A stretch of 64,000 nt of DNA from Paenibacillus ferrarius (GTDB lineage: Bacteria > Bacillota > Bacilli > Paenibacillales > NBRC-103111). Under the pieces are notes generated by a model, which was not told the origin of the DNA, searched no databases, and was given only the letters and a program-made list of their open reading frames with translations. Positions 52,500 through 61,680 of the stretch are shown in pieces; positions within the stretch are counted from its first letter, which is position 1; every line of letters begins with the position of its first letter. The stretch covers positions 142,559-206,558 of the forward strand of contig NZ_MBTG01000011.1 of NCBI RefSeq assembly GCF_002027705.1, in the 5' to 3' direction. Position numbers and translations under genes: made by a program.

Positions 52500-52697
52500 T
52501 TATCTTTTACTAAGAAATTCACAATTTGCTTTAACGTACCGCTCTCCATGGGTGCTGAATACGAATTCGTCGTCATGAGACTGAATGATGACATGTTCGC
52601 CTATCAGTTCACCTTGCAAAAAGACAGAGATGGGTTGTTGAAATACTCTCATTCGTTCGAAGTCTGAAGGCTCTATGAGTTGACGTTGTTTGGGCAT
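52500..52697 (-). CDS. Small orphan protein, 65 residues
   Basis: A 65-residue, mainly hydrophilic protein without signal peptide or membrane helix. Its start is well supported: AAGGAG lies 7 nt before the ATG on the minus strand. The sequence has a beta-rich centre (ISVFLQGELIGEHVIIQSHDDEFVFST) and several charged residues, and I do not recognise a family. It lies between two plus-strand operons with no partner. Overlapping plus-strand open frames lack ribosome sites. Confidence 0.6.
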   Translation of the reverse strand: MPKQRQLIEPSDFERMRVFQQPISVFLQGELIGEHVIIQSHDDEFVFSTHGERYVKANCEFLSKR

Positions 52698-52765
52698 GGG
52701 TTATCTCCTTTGTTAGGCTGCAAATAAGCAGAAAATTTCCTTGAATTGAAATGGGGTAGTATGAA

Positions 52766-54043
52766 TTGATCTTTGTGAAATTTCAAGTTATTACGGATAC
52801 GCACGTTCAAGGTTCTCCAACCGAAACATATTCCAGAAACTTCAATTCTGCCTTACAAGATATTAGCACAACTGTATCGGATAGCGACGGCATTATGCAC
52901 ATTGGTGATATCACAGACAGCGGCGCACTTGCCGAGTATAACACATTTTCGTCCATATGGAATTTACACAAAGACAGTTTACCGCCAATGCATGTTACCG
53001 TAGGCAATCATGATGTCAGATGGGCAGATTTTAATCAGCGACTAAGTCGTTTCACGGCAATTACAGGTGTGAGTAAGCCGTATTATGATTTATGGATTAA
53101 GGGGTATCATTTTATTTTCCTAGGAACAGAAAAGGGCTTGAAGGATTCTTCTTATTTATCAGAAACACAACTAAAATGGCTGGATGAAAAGCTTTCAGAA
53201 AATGAAGCTAGAGATAAGCCAATATTTATTTTCCATCACCAGCCTTTGAAAAATACAGTAGCCGGTGCTAATGTTGCCAATAATAAAGATTTTAATTGGT
53301 ATGGGGTGAGGCAGGACAGGGAATTGAAAACCATACTCTCTAAACACCCGCAGTCCATCTTGTTTAGCGGGCATACACATTGGGAGCTAGGGTCCAAAGA
53401 TACCATGTACAATGCCAAGTATGCGACGATGTTCAACTGTGCTTCTGCAGGATACTTATGGACGGATAACGATATCGGCAAAGCCGGTTCGCAGGGCTTC
53501 TTTGTTGAAGTATACAATGATAAGGTGCTTGTAAAAGGAAGAGATTTTCTGGCTAAATCTTGGATTCCTGATGCCCAGTATGTCGTAGCGCTCCCTGCGC
53601 AAATTCCAGTTGTCGATAAGGCCGTTGACCCGGATCTGGACCTAGGCAATCCGACCATGCAGCTCGATAAGAAGGTCTATCAAGTAGAGGAACCCATTCA
53701 GGTTACCTATACAGGTTCAGTGGGCGCTGATGCTTTTGGGATATTTGCAAGAGGAACGGTACCTAGTGAGACAAGTCTCATAACGCCAATAGCGAGTATA
53801 AATACCAATACAGTCTGCCAGCCAGATGGTGTAATTAGGTTCAATTTACGATTAGCTCCTGGATGTTATGAAATGATTTATTTGGGAGAAACGATGAATA
53901 CGGAGCTTACGCGCGAGGCTTTTGAGGTTGTTAGCACCCAGCAGGATGTGGATCAGGGTGCGGCATTTAAATCTGAAATGGTAGAAATCGTACAAACGGG
54001 AAGTCAACAACGGAGTAGTGATTCTGCAACCCAGTCACTATAA
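52766..54043 (+). CDS. Calcineurin-like metallophosphoesterase
   Basis: A 425-residue protein. Residues about 1-270 are a calcineurin-like domain with the five metal motifs: DTH (ITDTHV), MHIGDITD, VGNHD, FHH and GHTHWE. Residues about 290-410 form a beta-sandwich like those C-terminal to secreted phosphoesterases. No signal peptide is visible: the catalytic domain starts at residue 5, which is odd because most relatives with this layout are exported. I chose the TTG at 52766 with GGGG about 9 nt upstream; a GTG at 52775 is possible. Substrate unknown. Confidence 0.88.
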   Translation: MIFVKFQVITDTHVQGSPTETYSRNFNSALQDISTTVSDSDGIMHIGDITDSGALAEYNTFSSIWNLHKDSLPPMHVTVGNHDVRWADFNQRLSRFTAITGVSKPYYDLWIKGYHFIFLGTEKGLKDSSYLSETQLKWLDEKLSENEARDKPIFIFHHQPLKNTVAGANVANNKDFNWYGVRQDRELKTILSKHPQSILFSGHTHWELGSKDTMYNAKYATMFNCASAGYLWTDNDIGKAGSQGFFVEVYNDKVLVKGRDFLAKSWIPDAQYVVALPAQIPVVDKAVDPDLDLGNPTMQLDKKVYQVEEPIQVTYTGSVGADAFGIFARGTVPSETSLITPIASINTNTVCQPDGVIRFNLRLAPGCYEMIYLGETMNTELTREAFEVVSTQQDVDQGAAFKSEMVEIVQTGSQQRSSDSATQSL

Positions 54044-54070
54044 TAAATATATTATTCTTGTTAATAGGCG

Positions 54071-54096
54071 AAGCCAGCAGATTGCTGGCTTTTTTT
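54071..54096 (+). terminator. Rho-independent terminator
   Basis: AAGCCAGC-agatt-GCTGGCTT and a run of T residues, 27 bases after the phosphoesterase gene. Confidence 0.92.
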
Positions 54097-54150
54097 ATTC
54101 GTATATTCCGTTAATAATGATAGAGAACAATATGAACAGGGGGAGCATGC

Positions 54151-55902
54151 ATGACAGGCCGTTTTTTTCGAATTCCTTTCAATTCCATTCGTTTCAAGCT
54201 GATCGTAGGTGTGGTGCTAATTACAGTACCGTTAAGCTTGCTGCTCATTTATACCAACTATTATGCGATTGGCGTTGTTCGGAGCCAAGTCGCTGATTCC
54301 AACAAAAAAATGATGTCGTTGTATATGGGACAAATCGATGAGCAATTACGGTTCGCAGAATCGTATCTAATGGGCTTGACGATCGCCGAAGCCGACTTTA
54401 CCGGCATTGAGAACAAAGTTTCAGAGAGTGATCGCTACTTCGCATTAAGAAGACTATCTAACCGGATTACCGAAAATATGTTGAATTTCAAATCGGTGGA
54501 CGGCTTTTTTATTTATTCGGCTCCTAATCAATATTACATGAATGCCTTCCGGGAAGTTACGAGTTATGCGGAACGCGAATCGGTCAGAAACTTTATAGAG
54601 GATGAAACTGGGAAGGCAACGCCGAATTTACCGATTAATCGTTGGTACGTGCAGGAAATTGGAGAAAAATATTATTTGTTGCGTACGATCAAGGTTAGCA
54701 ATACGTATGTGGGTACCTGGATTTTATTCGACAATTTAATGATGCCGCTAAATCTTATCGGACTAGGAGATAAAGGAGCAGCCTTATTTACGACAAATGA
54801 TGGCGTGCCTTTGGTGAATGCGGAAATTGTTAAGAATAACCGGCTAGATGTCAATAAAAATCTGCAACATTATTATTTAACCGGAGACGATCATCGTTAT
54901 TTGGTAGTCGGTGATAAATCGGCTGTGGGGAATTTCAATCTGATTGCCCTCATACCGGATGAGCAAATACTGAAAAATCTTCCGATCCTCCGAAACATTG
55001 TTAATTTCATTCTCGTCGGAGTTCTCATCCTGTTGCCCGTCTGTTTACTGCTTCTCCGAAAAACGGTACTCCTTCCGATCAATCGTCTGCTTTCAGCGAT
55101 GAAACGAATTAAGGACGGCAATTTGGATATGCGGATTCAATCCTTTCGGACATCGGATGAATTTCAACTTGTGTATGAAACCTTTAATAATATGATGTCA
55201 CAAATTCAAGAATTGCGGATTCATGTCTATGAAGAGCAGATGAACAAGCAAAAGGCGGAGCTCCAGCATCTGCAACTGCAAATCAATCCGCACTTTTATT
55301 TGAATTCGCTTAATATTATGCACACGCTCGCGCGCGCCAAAAATTATGCGCTGATTGAAGAGATGGCGCTATGTTTGGTTGGTTATTTCCGCTATATGTT
55401 CCGAAGTAATTTGACCTTTGTCTCTGTACAAGAAGAATTACAGCACGTTCGCAATTATTTGCGTATTCAGGAGCTGCGTTTCCCGAATCATTTAAGGTGT
55501 ACGATTCAGGTTCCTGACTATTTGCTACGTACCCCGATCCCGCCGCTTGTCGTACAAACTTTTGTGGAAAATGCGATCAAGCATGCGGTAACGATGGACG
55601 AACTGGTTCTGTTGACGATTGATATGGAACTTGACGATGCGGCTGCAGCCCCCACTCTCCAAATAACGATACAAGATACGGGGCCTGGTTTTCCCGAGGA
55701 CGTGCTGGAGGAAATTCGCAGTGGAACCCAGATGACGAGTGCACAAGGTGAACATATCGGCATTTGGAATGTTCAACAAAGGTTGCTGCTGTTGTACCAG
55801 AGCCGATCTGACATTTCATTTGCCAACGTGGCTTCTGGAGGTGCTGTCATTATCATTACACTGCCACTTATGCCGGATATGGCGAAAGGAGAACGATTAT
55901 GA
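54151..55902 (+). CDS. YesM-type sensor histidine kinase, second system
   Basis: A 583-residue kinase. Two membrane helices (about 14-36 and 285-308) flank an extracellular sensor of about 245 residues; HAMP follows (about 308-365), then the His_kinase domain with the phospho-acceptor in LQLQINPHFYLNSLNIM and the ATPase boxes FVENAIKHAV, IQDTGPGF and HIGIWNVQQRL. GGGGGAG lies 5 nt before the ATG. The regulator gene overlaps its last 4 bases. It heads an operon with a binding protein and glycan enzymes and should sense their substrate. Confidence 0.94.
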   Translation: MTGRFFRIPFNSIRFKLIVGVVLITVPLSLLLIYTNYYAIGVVRSQVADSNKKMMSLYMGQIDEQLRFAESYLMGLTIAEADFTGIENKVSESDRYFALRRLSNRITENMLNFKSVDGFFIYSAPNQYYMNAFREVTSYAERESVRNFIEDETGKATPNLPINRWYVQEIGEKYYLLRTIKVSNTYVGTWILFDNLMMPLNLIGLGDKGAALFTTNDGVPLVNAEIVKNNRLDVNKNLQHYYLTGDDHRYLVVGDKSAVGNFNLIALIPDEQILKNLPILRNIVNFILVGVLILLPVCLLLLRKTVLLPINRLLSAMKRIKDGNLDMRIQSFRTSDEFQLVYETFNNMMSQIQELRIHVYEEQMNKQKAELQHLQLQINPHFYLNSLNIMHTLARAKNYALIEEMALCLVGYFRYMFRSNLTFVSVQEELQHVRNYLRIQELRFPNHLRCTIQVPDYLLRTPIPPLVVQTFVENAIKHAVTMDELVLLTIDMELDDAAAAPTLQITIQDTGPGFPEDVLEEIRSGTQMTSAQGEHIGIWNVQQRLLLLYQSRSDISFANVASGGAVIIITLPLMPDMAKGERL

Positions 55903-57527
55903 TGCAAATGCTCATTGTAGATGATGAAATTTTATTCGTGGAAGGACTCAAATCAGATTTGCGCTGGGAGATGTTTGGGGTCTCAACCGTCCACACGGCT
56001 TATAATATTAGGCAAGCGAAGGAGATTTTTGAGACTCATCCCATCGATATGATGCTTTGTGACATTGAAATGCCGCAAGGCAGCGGCCTAGAACTCTTGA
56101 TATGGGTACGGGAGCATTATCCAAAAACGGAATCGATATTTTTAACTTGTCATGCTGATTTTAAATTTGCGCAGCAAGCCATTCAGCTTGGCTGTTTTGA
56201 TTATTTATTGAAACCAGTAGCGCTTGTTCAGCTGGAAGAGGTGATTGTGAAAGCAGGGGCCAAGATCAATAAAGAGAGCGAACTTCAGCAATACAGCCGT
56301 TACGGCCAATTCTGGGTCCAGCACCAGCCGATCCTAATTGAACGATTTTGGCTTGATATTTTGCATGAAACCATACCGTCAAACCTTGAAGCTATTCGAG
56401 CGTCTGCTGAGGATCGCAATATCCCTTTTTCCGAGGAAATGAGGTTTTTGCCTATTCTGATCAGCATACAACGTTATCATAAAGAGTTGAGTTTGCGAGA
56501 TGAGAAGATTCTGGAATATGCCATTCAAAACAGCGCCGAAGAAATGATCGTTGAACAAAAAGAGAAGGGACAAGTACTGTTGCTGGGCAGCCAAAATCTG
56601 CTTGCAATCGTGTCCTGGGATCAAGAAGCTGAACCTGAGATGGAGCGATTGAAACAAAAGTGTGAAGCCTTCATCTCGTCCTGCAGACAGTTTTTCTATT
56701 GTGATATCTCCTGCTACATCGGGAATAAGGCGTACGTTCATGAACTGCCATCGATGGTTCACGAGCTGTCTCATCGCGAGAAAAGCAATGTTGCCTATAA
56801 CAATACGGTTTTCATGCTATCTGAAAAAAAGCAATCCTCCAAACACGTTTCAATGCCGGATCTGCCTGTATGGTCGGTCATGTTGAAGGAGGGTTCAATG
56901 ACGAAGGTTCTTTCGGAGGCTGAGCGATATTTGGAGAGCATGATGCAGACAGGAGAACTGGATGCGAGGGTGCTGCATCAATTTCACCACGATTTCCTGC
57001 AAATGCTGTATCACGTCATTATGCTGAAAGGCATTCAGGCACGAGAGCTGTTAAGCGATGCCGTTTCGATTGAGCTTGCACCACGTGCTACACGTTCTGT
57101 AACAGATACGATGGCATGGATCAAGCACATCATGGAAAGATCACTTCAATACGTGAATACGGTTGAACAAACGCAGTCGGTAGCGGAGCGTGTTAAAAGT
57201 CACATTGCTCTTCACTTGAATGAACAGGAACTCTCACGCGAGGAAATTGCTAATTATGTCTATTTGAATCCGGATTATTTGGATCGCATCTTTAAGAAAG
57301 AAACCGGTATATCCGTCACTGAATATTTGGTTCAGGAGCGTATGGGAATGGCCAAGGAGCTGTTGTCAAAAAGCGGCATGTCGATCAGCAGCATCGCCGC
57401 GCATGTTGGGTACTCGAATCTTGCGCATTTCTCCAAACGATTCAAAAGTGTGACAGGGATGAACCCGAATGATTATCGACAGCAGCATGGTCGGAATGGT
57501 ACAAACGGAAAGTCGAAAACGGAGTAG
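55899..57527 (+). CDS. YesN-type response regulator, second system
   Basis: A 542-residue regulator. The receiver domain (1-125) has D8/D9/E10, phospho-acceptor in MMLCDIEMPQGSG and YLLKPV. The C-terminal AraC double helix-turn-helix (about 425-530) has EEIANYVYLNPDYLDRIFKKETGISVTEYL and VGYSNLAHFSKRFKSVTGMNPNDYR. The ATG overlaps the kinase stop codon (ATGATG), so the pair is translationally coupled. It likely activates its own operon. Confidence 0.94.
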   Translation: MMQMLIVDDEILFVEGLKSDLRWEMFGVSTVHTAYNIRQAKEIFETHPIDMMLCDIEMPQGSGLELLIWVREHYPKTESIFLTCHADFKFAQQAIQLGCFDYLLKPVALVQLEEVIVKAGAKINKESELQQYSRYGQFWVQHQPILIERFWLDILHETIPSNLEAIRASAEDRNIPFSEEMRFLPILISIQRYHKELSLRDEKILEYAIQNSAEEMIVEQKEKGQVLLLGSQNLLAIVSWDQEAEPEMERLKQKCEAFISSCRQFFYCDISCYIGNKAYVHELPSMVHELSHREKSNVAYNNTVFMLSEKKQSSKHVSMPDLPVWSVMLKEGSMTKVLSEAERYLESMMQTGELDARVLHQFHHDFLQMLYHVIMLKGIQARELLSDAVSIELAPRATRSVTDTMAWIKHIMERSLQYVNTVEQTQSVAERVKSHIALHLNEQELSREEIANYVYLNPDYLDRIFKKETGISVTEYLVQERMGMAKELLSKSGMSISSIAAHVGYSNLAHFSKRFKSVTGMNPNDYRQQHGRNGTNGKSKTE

Positions 57528-57593
57528 TGACCGTTGTGCTGGGTACTTATAATGAAAATTGTATCGGAGAACAACAAATAAAAGGAGATAACC

Positions 57594-59099
57594 ATGAAGA
57601 AAAGATTGAGTTTCTTAAGTTCAATTGTTGCATTGACGGTTATTGTTTCGGGTTGCGGTTCCGAGAATGGTGGAGCAAGCTCCAAGAAGCAGGACGAAAA
57701 GAAGTCCGAAGCGCCATATGAGCTTACAGTGGCATTCCCAGTTAAAGGTGCAATTCCGAAAGACATGCAGTTGGTGAATGACGAAATTAACAAAATTGCC
57801 AAAGAGAAAATCAACGCCACCGTGAAACTGCTGCCCATCAGCTACAGTGCATATGTAAATCAAATGAACTTGATGATGACCGGCGGTGAAAAGCTCGATT
57901 TAATGGTGGAGTGGGGAGCGTTTTACTCCAGCTATATTGCCAAAGGACAATTGCTTGCGCTTGATGATTTGCTAAATAAGTATGGCAAAGATGTTTCAGA
58001 ATCGTTAGGGCCCGTTTTTCTGAATGCTCCGAAAGTGAAGGGTAAAATTTACGGCGTGCCGACTATTCGTGATTTAGCGCAAGATTACGGCTTTATCATG
58101 AGAAAAGATTTGGTGACCAAATACAACATAGATTTGAGTCAAGTGAAGAAATTGGACGATCTTGAAAGTGTATTAAAGACACTCAAAGACAAAGAGCCGA
58201 GCATTGCTCCTATGACGAATAAGGGGACTACCTCCATATATGGTACGTTTAGCACTAGAGATTCTTTGGGCGATGATTTAGGCGTGCTTCTGGATAATGG
58301 TCAAGGCGAGTTGAAAGTCGTCAACTGGTACGAGACTCCCGAATACGCCAACATGGTGAAACTCATGCGAAAATGGAACCAAGCGGGATACATGCTTAAA
58401 GATGTTGTGACTAATAAAGAAAGTGAAAACATCATTATTAAAGCAGGTAAAGCAGTTGGGAATCTTACGCATATGAAACCGGGTTTTGCTGAACAGCAGT
58501 CGAAAATAATTGGAACTGAAATGACCGCGGTCAAACTTGCGCCATCAGCAGCCAACACAAGTACAGTTAATAGTGTGATGTGGGGAATTTCCCAAGGTTC
58601 CAAAAACCCCGAGAAAGCTATGCAATTCCTTAATCTGATGTACGCTAGCAAAGATATTGTTAACTTATTCTCTTGGGGTATCGAAGGCAAGCATTATGTC
58701 AAAAAGCAGGATGGTTTGATCAGCTACCCTGCAGGAGTGGATGAGAATAATACAGGTTTTGCTTTGAACCAAGGGTTTATGTTCGGCAATTCGTTCCTTG
58801 CGGATGTTTGGGAAGGTAATGACAAAAATATATGGCAGGAAACGAAGAAATTTAACGAGAGTGCAACCAGATCGAAAGCGCTTGGGTTTACGTATGACAA
58901 TACGCCGGTGAAGACAGAGGTTGCTGCGGTTACTAATGTCGTGAGCCAGTATCGTTTGGGACTAGAGGACGGTGCCTTCGATCCAGATAAAGAACTGCCT
59001 AAGTTCATTTCGGAGTTGAAAGCTGCCGGAATCGATAAAATTATTGCCGAAAAGCAAAAACAGTTGGATGTGTGGGCCAAAGAAAATAACGTGAAATAA
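57594..59099 (+). CDS. Solute-binding lipoprotein of an ABC system, permeases absent
   Basis: A 501-residue extracellular solute-binding protein. The lipoprotein signal ends VSGC (about residue 21). The mature part opens YELTVAFPVKGAIPKDMQLVNDEINKIAKEKINATVKLLPI, typical of the LplA-type, longer than CUT1 proteins and usually for complex glycans. AAAAGGAG lies about 7 nt before the ATG. It lies in an operon with a two-component pair and glycan enzymes. LplB/YtcP-type permeases would be expected but none is seen in the window. Confidence 0.92.
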   Translation: MKKRLSFLSSIVALTVIVSGCGSENGGASSKKQDEKKSEAPYELTVAFPVKGAIPKDMQLVNDEINKIAKEKINATVKLLPISYSAYVNQMNLMMTGGEKLDLMVEWGAFYSSYIAKGQLLALDDLLNKYGKDVSESLGPVFLNAPKVKGKIYGVPTIRDLAQDYGFIMRKDLVTKYNIDLSQVKKLDDLESVLKTLKDKEPSIAPMTNKGTTSIYGTFSTRDSLGDDLGVLLDNGQGELKVVNWYETPEYANMVKLMRKWNQAGYMLKDVVTNKESENIIIKAGKAVGNLTHMKPGFAEQQSKIIGTEMTAVKLAPSAANTSTVNSVMWGISQGSKNPEKAMQFLNLMYASKDIVNLFSWGIEGKHYVKKQDGLISYPAGVDENNTGFALNQGFMFGNSFLADVWEGNDKNIWQETKKFNESATRSKALGFTYDNTPVKTEVAAVTNVVSQYRLGLEDGAFDPDKELPKFISELKAAGIDKIIAEKQKQLDVWAKENNVK

Positions 59100-59130
59100 G
59101 CGTAATATTGGAGAAATTTAGGAGGATAAG

Positions 59131-59916
59131 ATGGAAACTGCCTACAAGCAAAGAATAGAGGAAATAGAGCGCAGAACAAACTTGCGTAATTTAGGTGGAT
59201 ATCGCACAAAAGATGGAAGGATAATCAAGCACAATCTACTGTTTCGTTCCGCAGAACTGGCGGAAATGAACGAAGAGGATATTGCTTACTTGCAAGAAAA
59301 CGGTTTGCGTTATGTTTGCGATTTCCGTTCGGAAGGTGAACAAGAGGCAAAGCCGAACCCAGTCGTCGCTGGTGCGCAGAACATTCATATTTCCGTTCTG
59401 GGTGGCGTTGTCAATCCACAGGAAATGATTGCCGTGATTAAAAACATGGACATAGCCGAGTTCAAGGGAGATTGGCTGGAAAACGTTTATGTACAGTTTG
59501 TCTCTGATCCAGTCGCTCAGGCTGCTTATCGTCGATTTTTTGATCTGGTGCTGCAGGCAGAAGGCAGTCCGCTGCTCTGGCACTGTGCAGCAGGTAAAGA
59601 CCGAACGGGATTTGCTGGAGCCATTTTGCTTCTTGCATTAGAAGTGCCGATGGAAACCGTCATGGAAGATTTCTTGAGAAGCAATAATAACCGGAAAGAA
59701 GCGATTGAGCACATGCTTAGCTCGATTCAAGAGAAGCTGGGAGATGACAAGAAGCTTGCAAAGGTTAGGGAAATGATGGCTGTAAAGCAGGAATACTTGA
59801 CTACGGCGCTAAATGAAATCCAAAAGAACTATGGGACCATGGAAAGTTATATGGAAGAAGTGCTTGGCTTGACGACTGAGGCGCGCGCGAAATTGAAAAG
59901 CTTTTATTTAGAGTAA
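59131..59916 (+). CDS. Tyrosine-protein phosphatase family protein
   Basis: A 261-residue phosphatase of the Tyr_phosphatase3/dual-specificity-like group. Near the start it has RNLGGYRTKDGRIIKHNLLFRSAEL, and the P loop is HCAAGKDRTGFAG with nucleophile C152 and R158. There is no signal peptide, so it should act in the cytoplasm. AGGAGG lies about 8 nt before the ATG. Its position between a binding protein and a GH3 enzyme suggests a phosphorylated sugar or a signalling protein as substrate; that is inference from context only. Confidence 0.9.
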   Translation: METAYKQRIEEIERRTNLRNLGGYRTKDGRIIKHNLLFRSAELAEMNEEDIAYLQENGLRYVCDFRSEGEQEAKPNPVVAGAQNIHISVLGGVVNPQEMIAVIKNMDIAEFKGDWLENVYVQFVSDPVAQAAYRRFFDLVLQAEGSPLLWHCAAGKDRTGFAGAILLLALEVPMETVMEDFLRSNNNRKEAIEHMLSSIQEKLGDDKKLAKVREMMAVKQEYLTTALNEIQKNYGTMESYMEEVLGLTTEARAKLKSFYLE

Positions 59917-59959
59917 AGGTGATATTGCCAAATAAGTCATAAGAGATGAGGAACGATAC

Positions 59960-61660
59960 ATGGTTGATTTGCAGGCAAAACCTTTTCATTTGGACGATGA
60001 GGGGATGGAGTGGGTCAAGGATACTTTGGCCGCCATGGATCTTACTGCCAAGGTAGGACAGCTGTTTTGCCCGATCGGATTCACCGATGACAAGGAGCAG
60101 CTAGCGAAGCTGACGCAAAAGATGAGGATTGGCGGCATCCTGTATCGACCTGGTCCCGGGGAGAAAGTTCAGGAGATGCATCGCTTTTTGCAGGATACAT
60201 CGGAAATTCCGCTGCTTATTGCGGCCAATCTGGAAGCAGGGGGCAACGGCTCCGCTGTGGACGGTACTTTTTTCGGCAAGCAATTACAAGTTGCAGCTAC
60301 GGACAATGCGGAAATGGCCCGCAGGCTTGGTGTCATTGCAGCGCGGGAAGGCAGCGCAGTAGGCGCAAACTGGGCGTTCGCGCCAGTTGTGGATATCGAC
60401 TTCAACTTCCGCAATCCAATCACCAATGTAAGAACGTTTGGTTCTGATCCAGAGCGTGTTGCTCGCATGAGCAAAGCTTATACAACTGCGGTTCAGGAGC
60501 TTGGCATGGCTGTATCGATTAAGCATTTCCCAGGTGACGGCGTGGATGAACGCGATCAGCATTTGGTAACGTCGATCAACTCGTTATCGGTTGAGGAGTG
60601 GGACGCTACGTTCGGCAGCGTGTATCAAGATTGTATTGACGCCGGAGCCTTGAGTGTAATGGTCGGACATATCGCTCAGCCTGCGTATAGCAGGCAGCTT
60701 CGTCCAGAGCTCAAAGATTCGGACATTATGCCTGCGACTTTGGCGCCGGAGCTGCTGAACGATCTGCTGCGAGGAAAACTCGGATTCAATGGACTTATTA
60801 CGACGGATGCTACGCCTATGGCCGGATTTATGATGGCGATGAAACGTGAGACAGCCGTTCCGGCTTCGATCGCAGCCGGCTGCGACATGTTCTTGTTTAA
60901 TAAAAGCGTAGAGGAAGATTTTTCCTTTATGTTGAAAGGGATCGAGCAAGGCATCCTGTCCTTAGAACGCGTGGATGAAGCGGTGACACGCATTCTTGGT
61001 GTTAAAGCGTCGCTTGGCCTGCATAAGAAGAAGCGGGATGGGACACTTGTGCCGGGCAAAGAAGCTTTGCCCGTACTGAAATGCGACGAACATCTGAGAT
61101 GGGCTAAGGAATGTGCGGATCAATCCGTTACGCTTGTGAAGGACACGCAGCGATTGCTGCCCATCAGTCCAGAGCGTCACAAGCGTATTCTTCTGTTCTC
61201 TCTTGGTGGCGAGGATGGCTTGTTCAAATCAACGAACATTGCGCCTTACATTATCTCCAAACTGGAAGCGGAGGGCTTCGAGATCACCATTTTTGACCCG
61301 AAAAACGTCGATTTCAGAACGATGTTTGCAGGGGTGAAGGCGATGCGTGATCAGCATGATGCTGCTATCTACTTCTCCAATATAGAGACACATAGCAACC
61401 AAACCGTTGTCCGGATTAACTGGGCACCTCCTTTTGGTCTTGATATGCCTTGGTTCATTCAGGAGCTGCCAACGATGTTTATCTCCGTGGCTAATCCGTA
61501 CCATCTGCTGGATGTACCGCGCATACCGACATTTATTAATGCGTATTCAGCCACCGAGCATGTCGTTGATGCGATTATCGAGAAGCTGTTGGGACGTTCT
61601 TCTTTTAAGGGGACTAACCCAGTAGACCCATTCTGCGGCTATTGGGATACACGTCTGTGA
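59960..61660 (+). CDS. GH3 NagZ-like glycosidase
   Basis: A 566-residue cytoplasmic enzyme, probably a beta-N-acetylglucosaminidase. The barrel shows KHFPGDGVDERDQH, where D199-x-H201 is the acid/base dyad typical of NagZ-type GH3 enzymes, and nucleophile D283 in GLITTDATPM. The second alpha/beta domain (about 400-560) has QSVTLVKDTQRLLP. Most NagZ proteins are shorter or have this same second domain in Bacillota. A weak ribosome site (AGGAACG) precedes the ATG. It lies next to beta-phosphoglucomutase, suggesting intake of a wall-derived or beta-linked glycan. Confidence 0.92.
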   Translation: MVDLQAKPFHLDDEGMEWVKDTLAAMDLTAKVGQLFCPIGFTDDKEQLAKLTQKMRIGGILYRPGPGEKVQEMHRFLQDTSEIPLLIAANLEAGGNGSAVDGTFFGKQLQVAATDNAEMARRLGVIAAREGSAVGANWAFAPVVDIDFNFRNPITNVRTFGSDPERVARMSKAYTTAVQELGMAVSIKHFPGDGVDERDQHLVTSINSLSVEEWDATFGSVYQDCIDAGALSVMVGHIAQPAYSRQLRPELKDSDIMPATLAPELLNDLLRGKLGFNGLITTDATPMAGFMMAMKRETAVPASIAAGCDMFLFNKSVEEDFSFMLKGIEQGILSLERVDEAVTRILGVKASLGLHKKKRDGTLVPGKEALPVLKCDEHLRWAKECADQSVTLVKDTQRLLPISPERHKRILLFSLGGEDGLFKSTNIAPYIISKLEAEGFEITIFDPKNVDFRTMFAGVKAMRDQHDAAIYFSNIETHSNQTVVRINWAPPFGLDMPWFIQELPTMFISVANPYHLLDVPRIPTFINAYSATEHVVDAIIEKLLGRSSFKGTNPVDPFCGYWDTRL

Positions 61661-61680
61661 GCATACGGGGAAATTCTAAC

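Noticed and set aside
52369..52667. Two overlapping plus-strand open frames
   Set aside because: They cross a terminator and lie antisense to the 65-residue gene, which has the better ribosome site.
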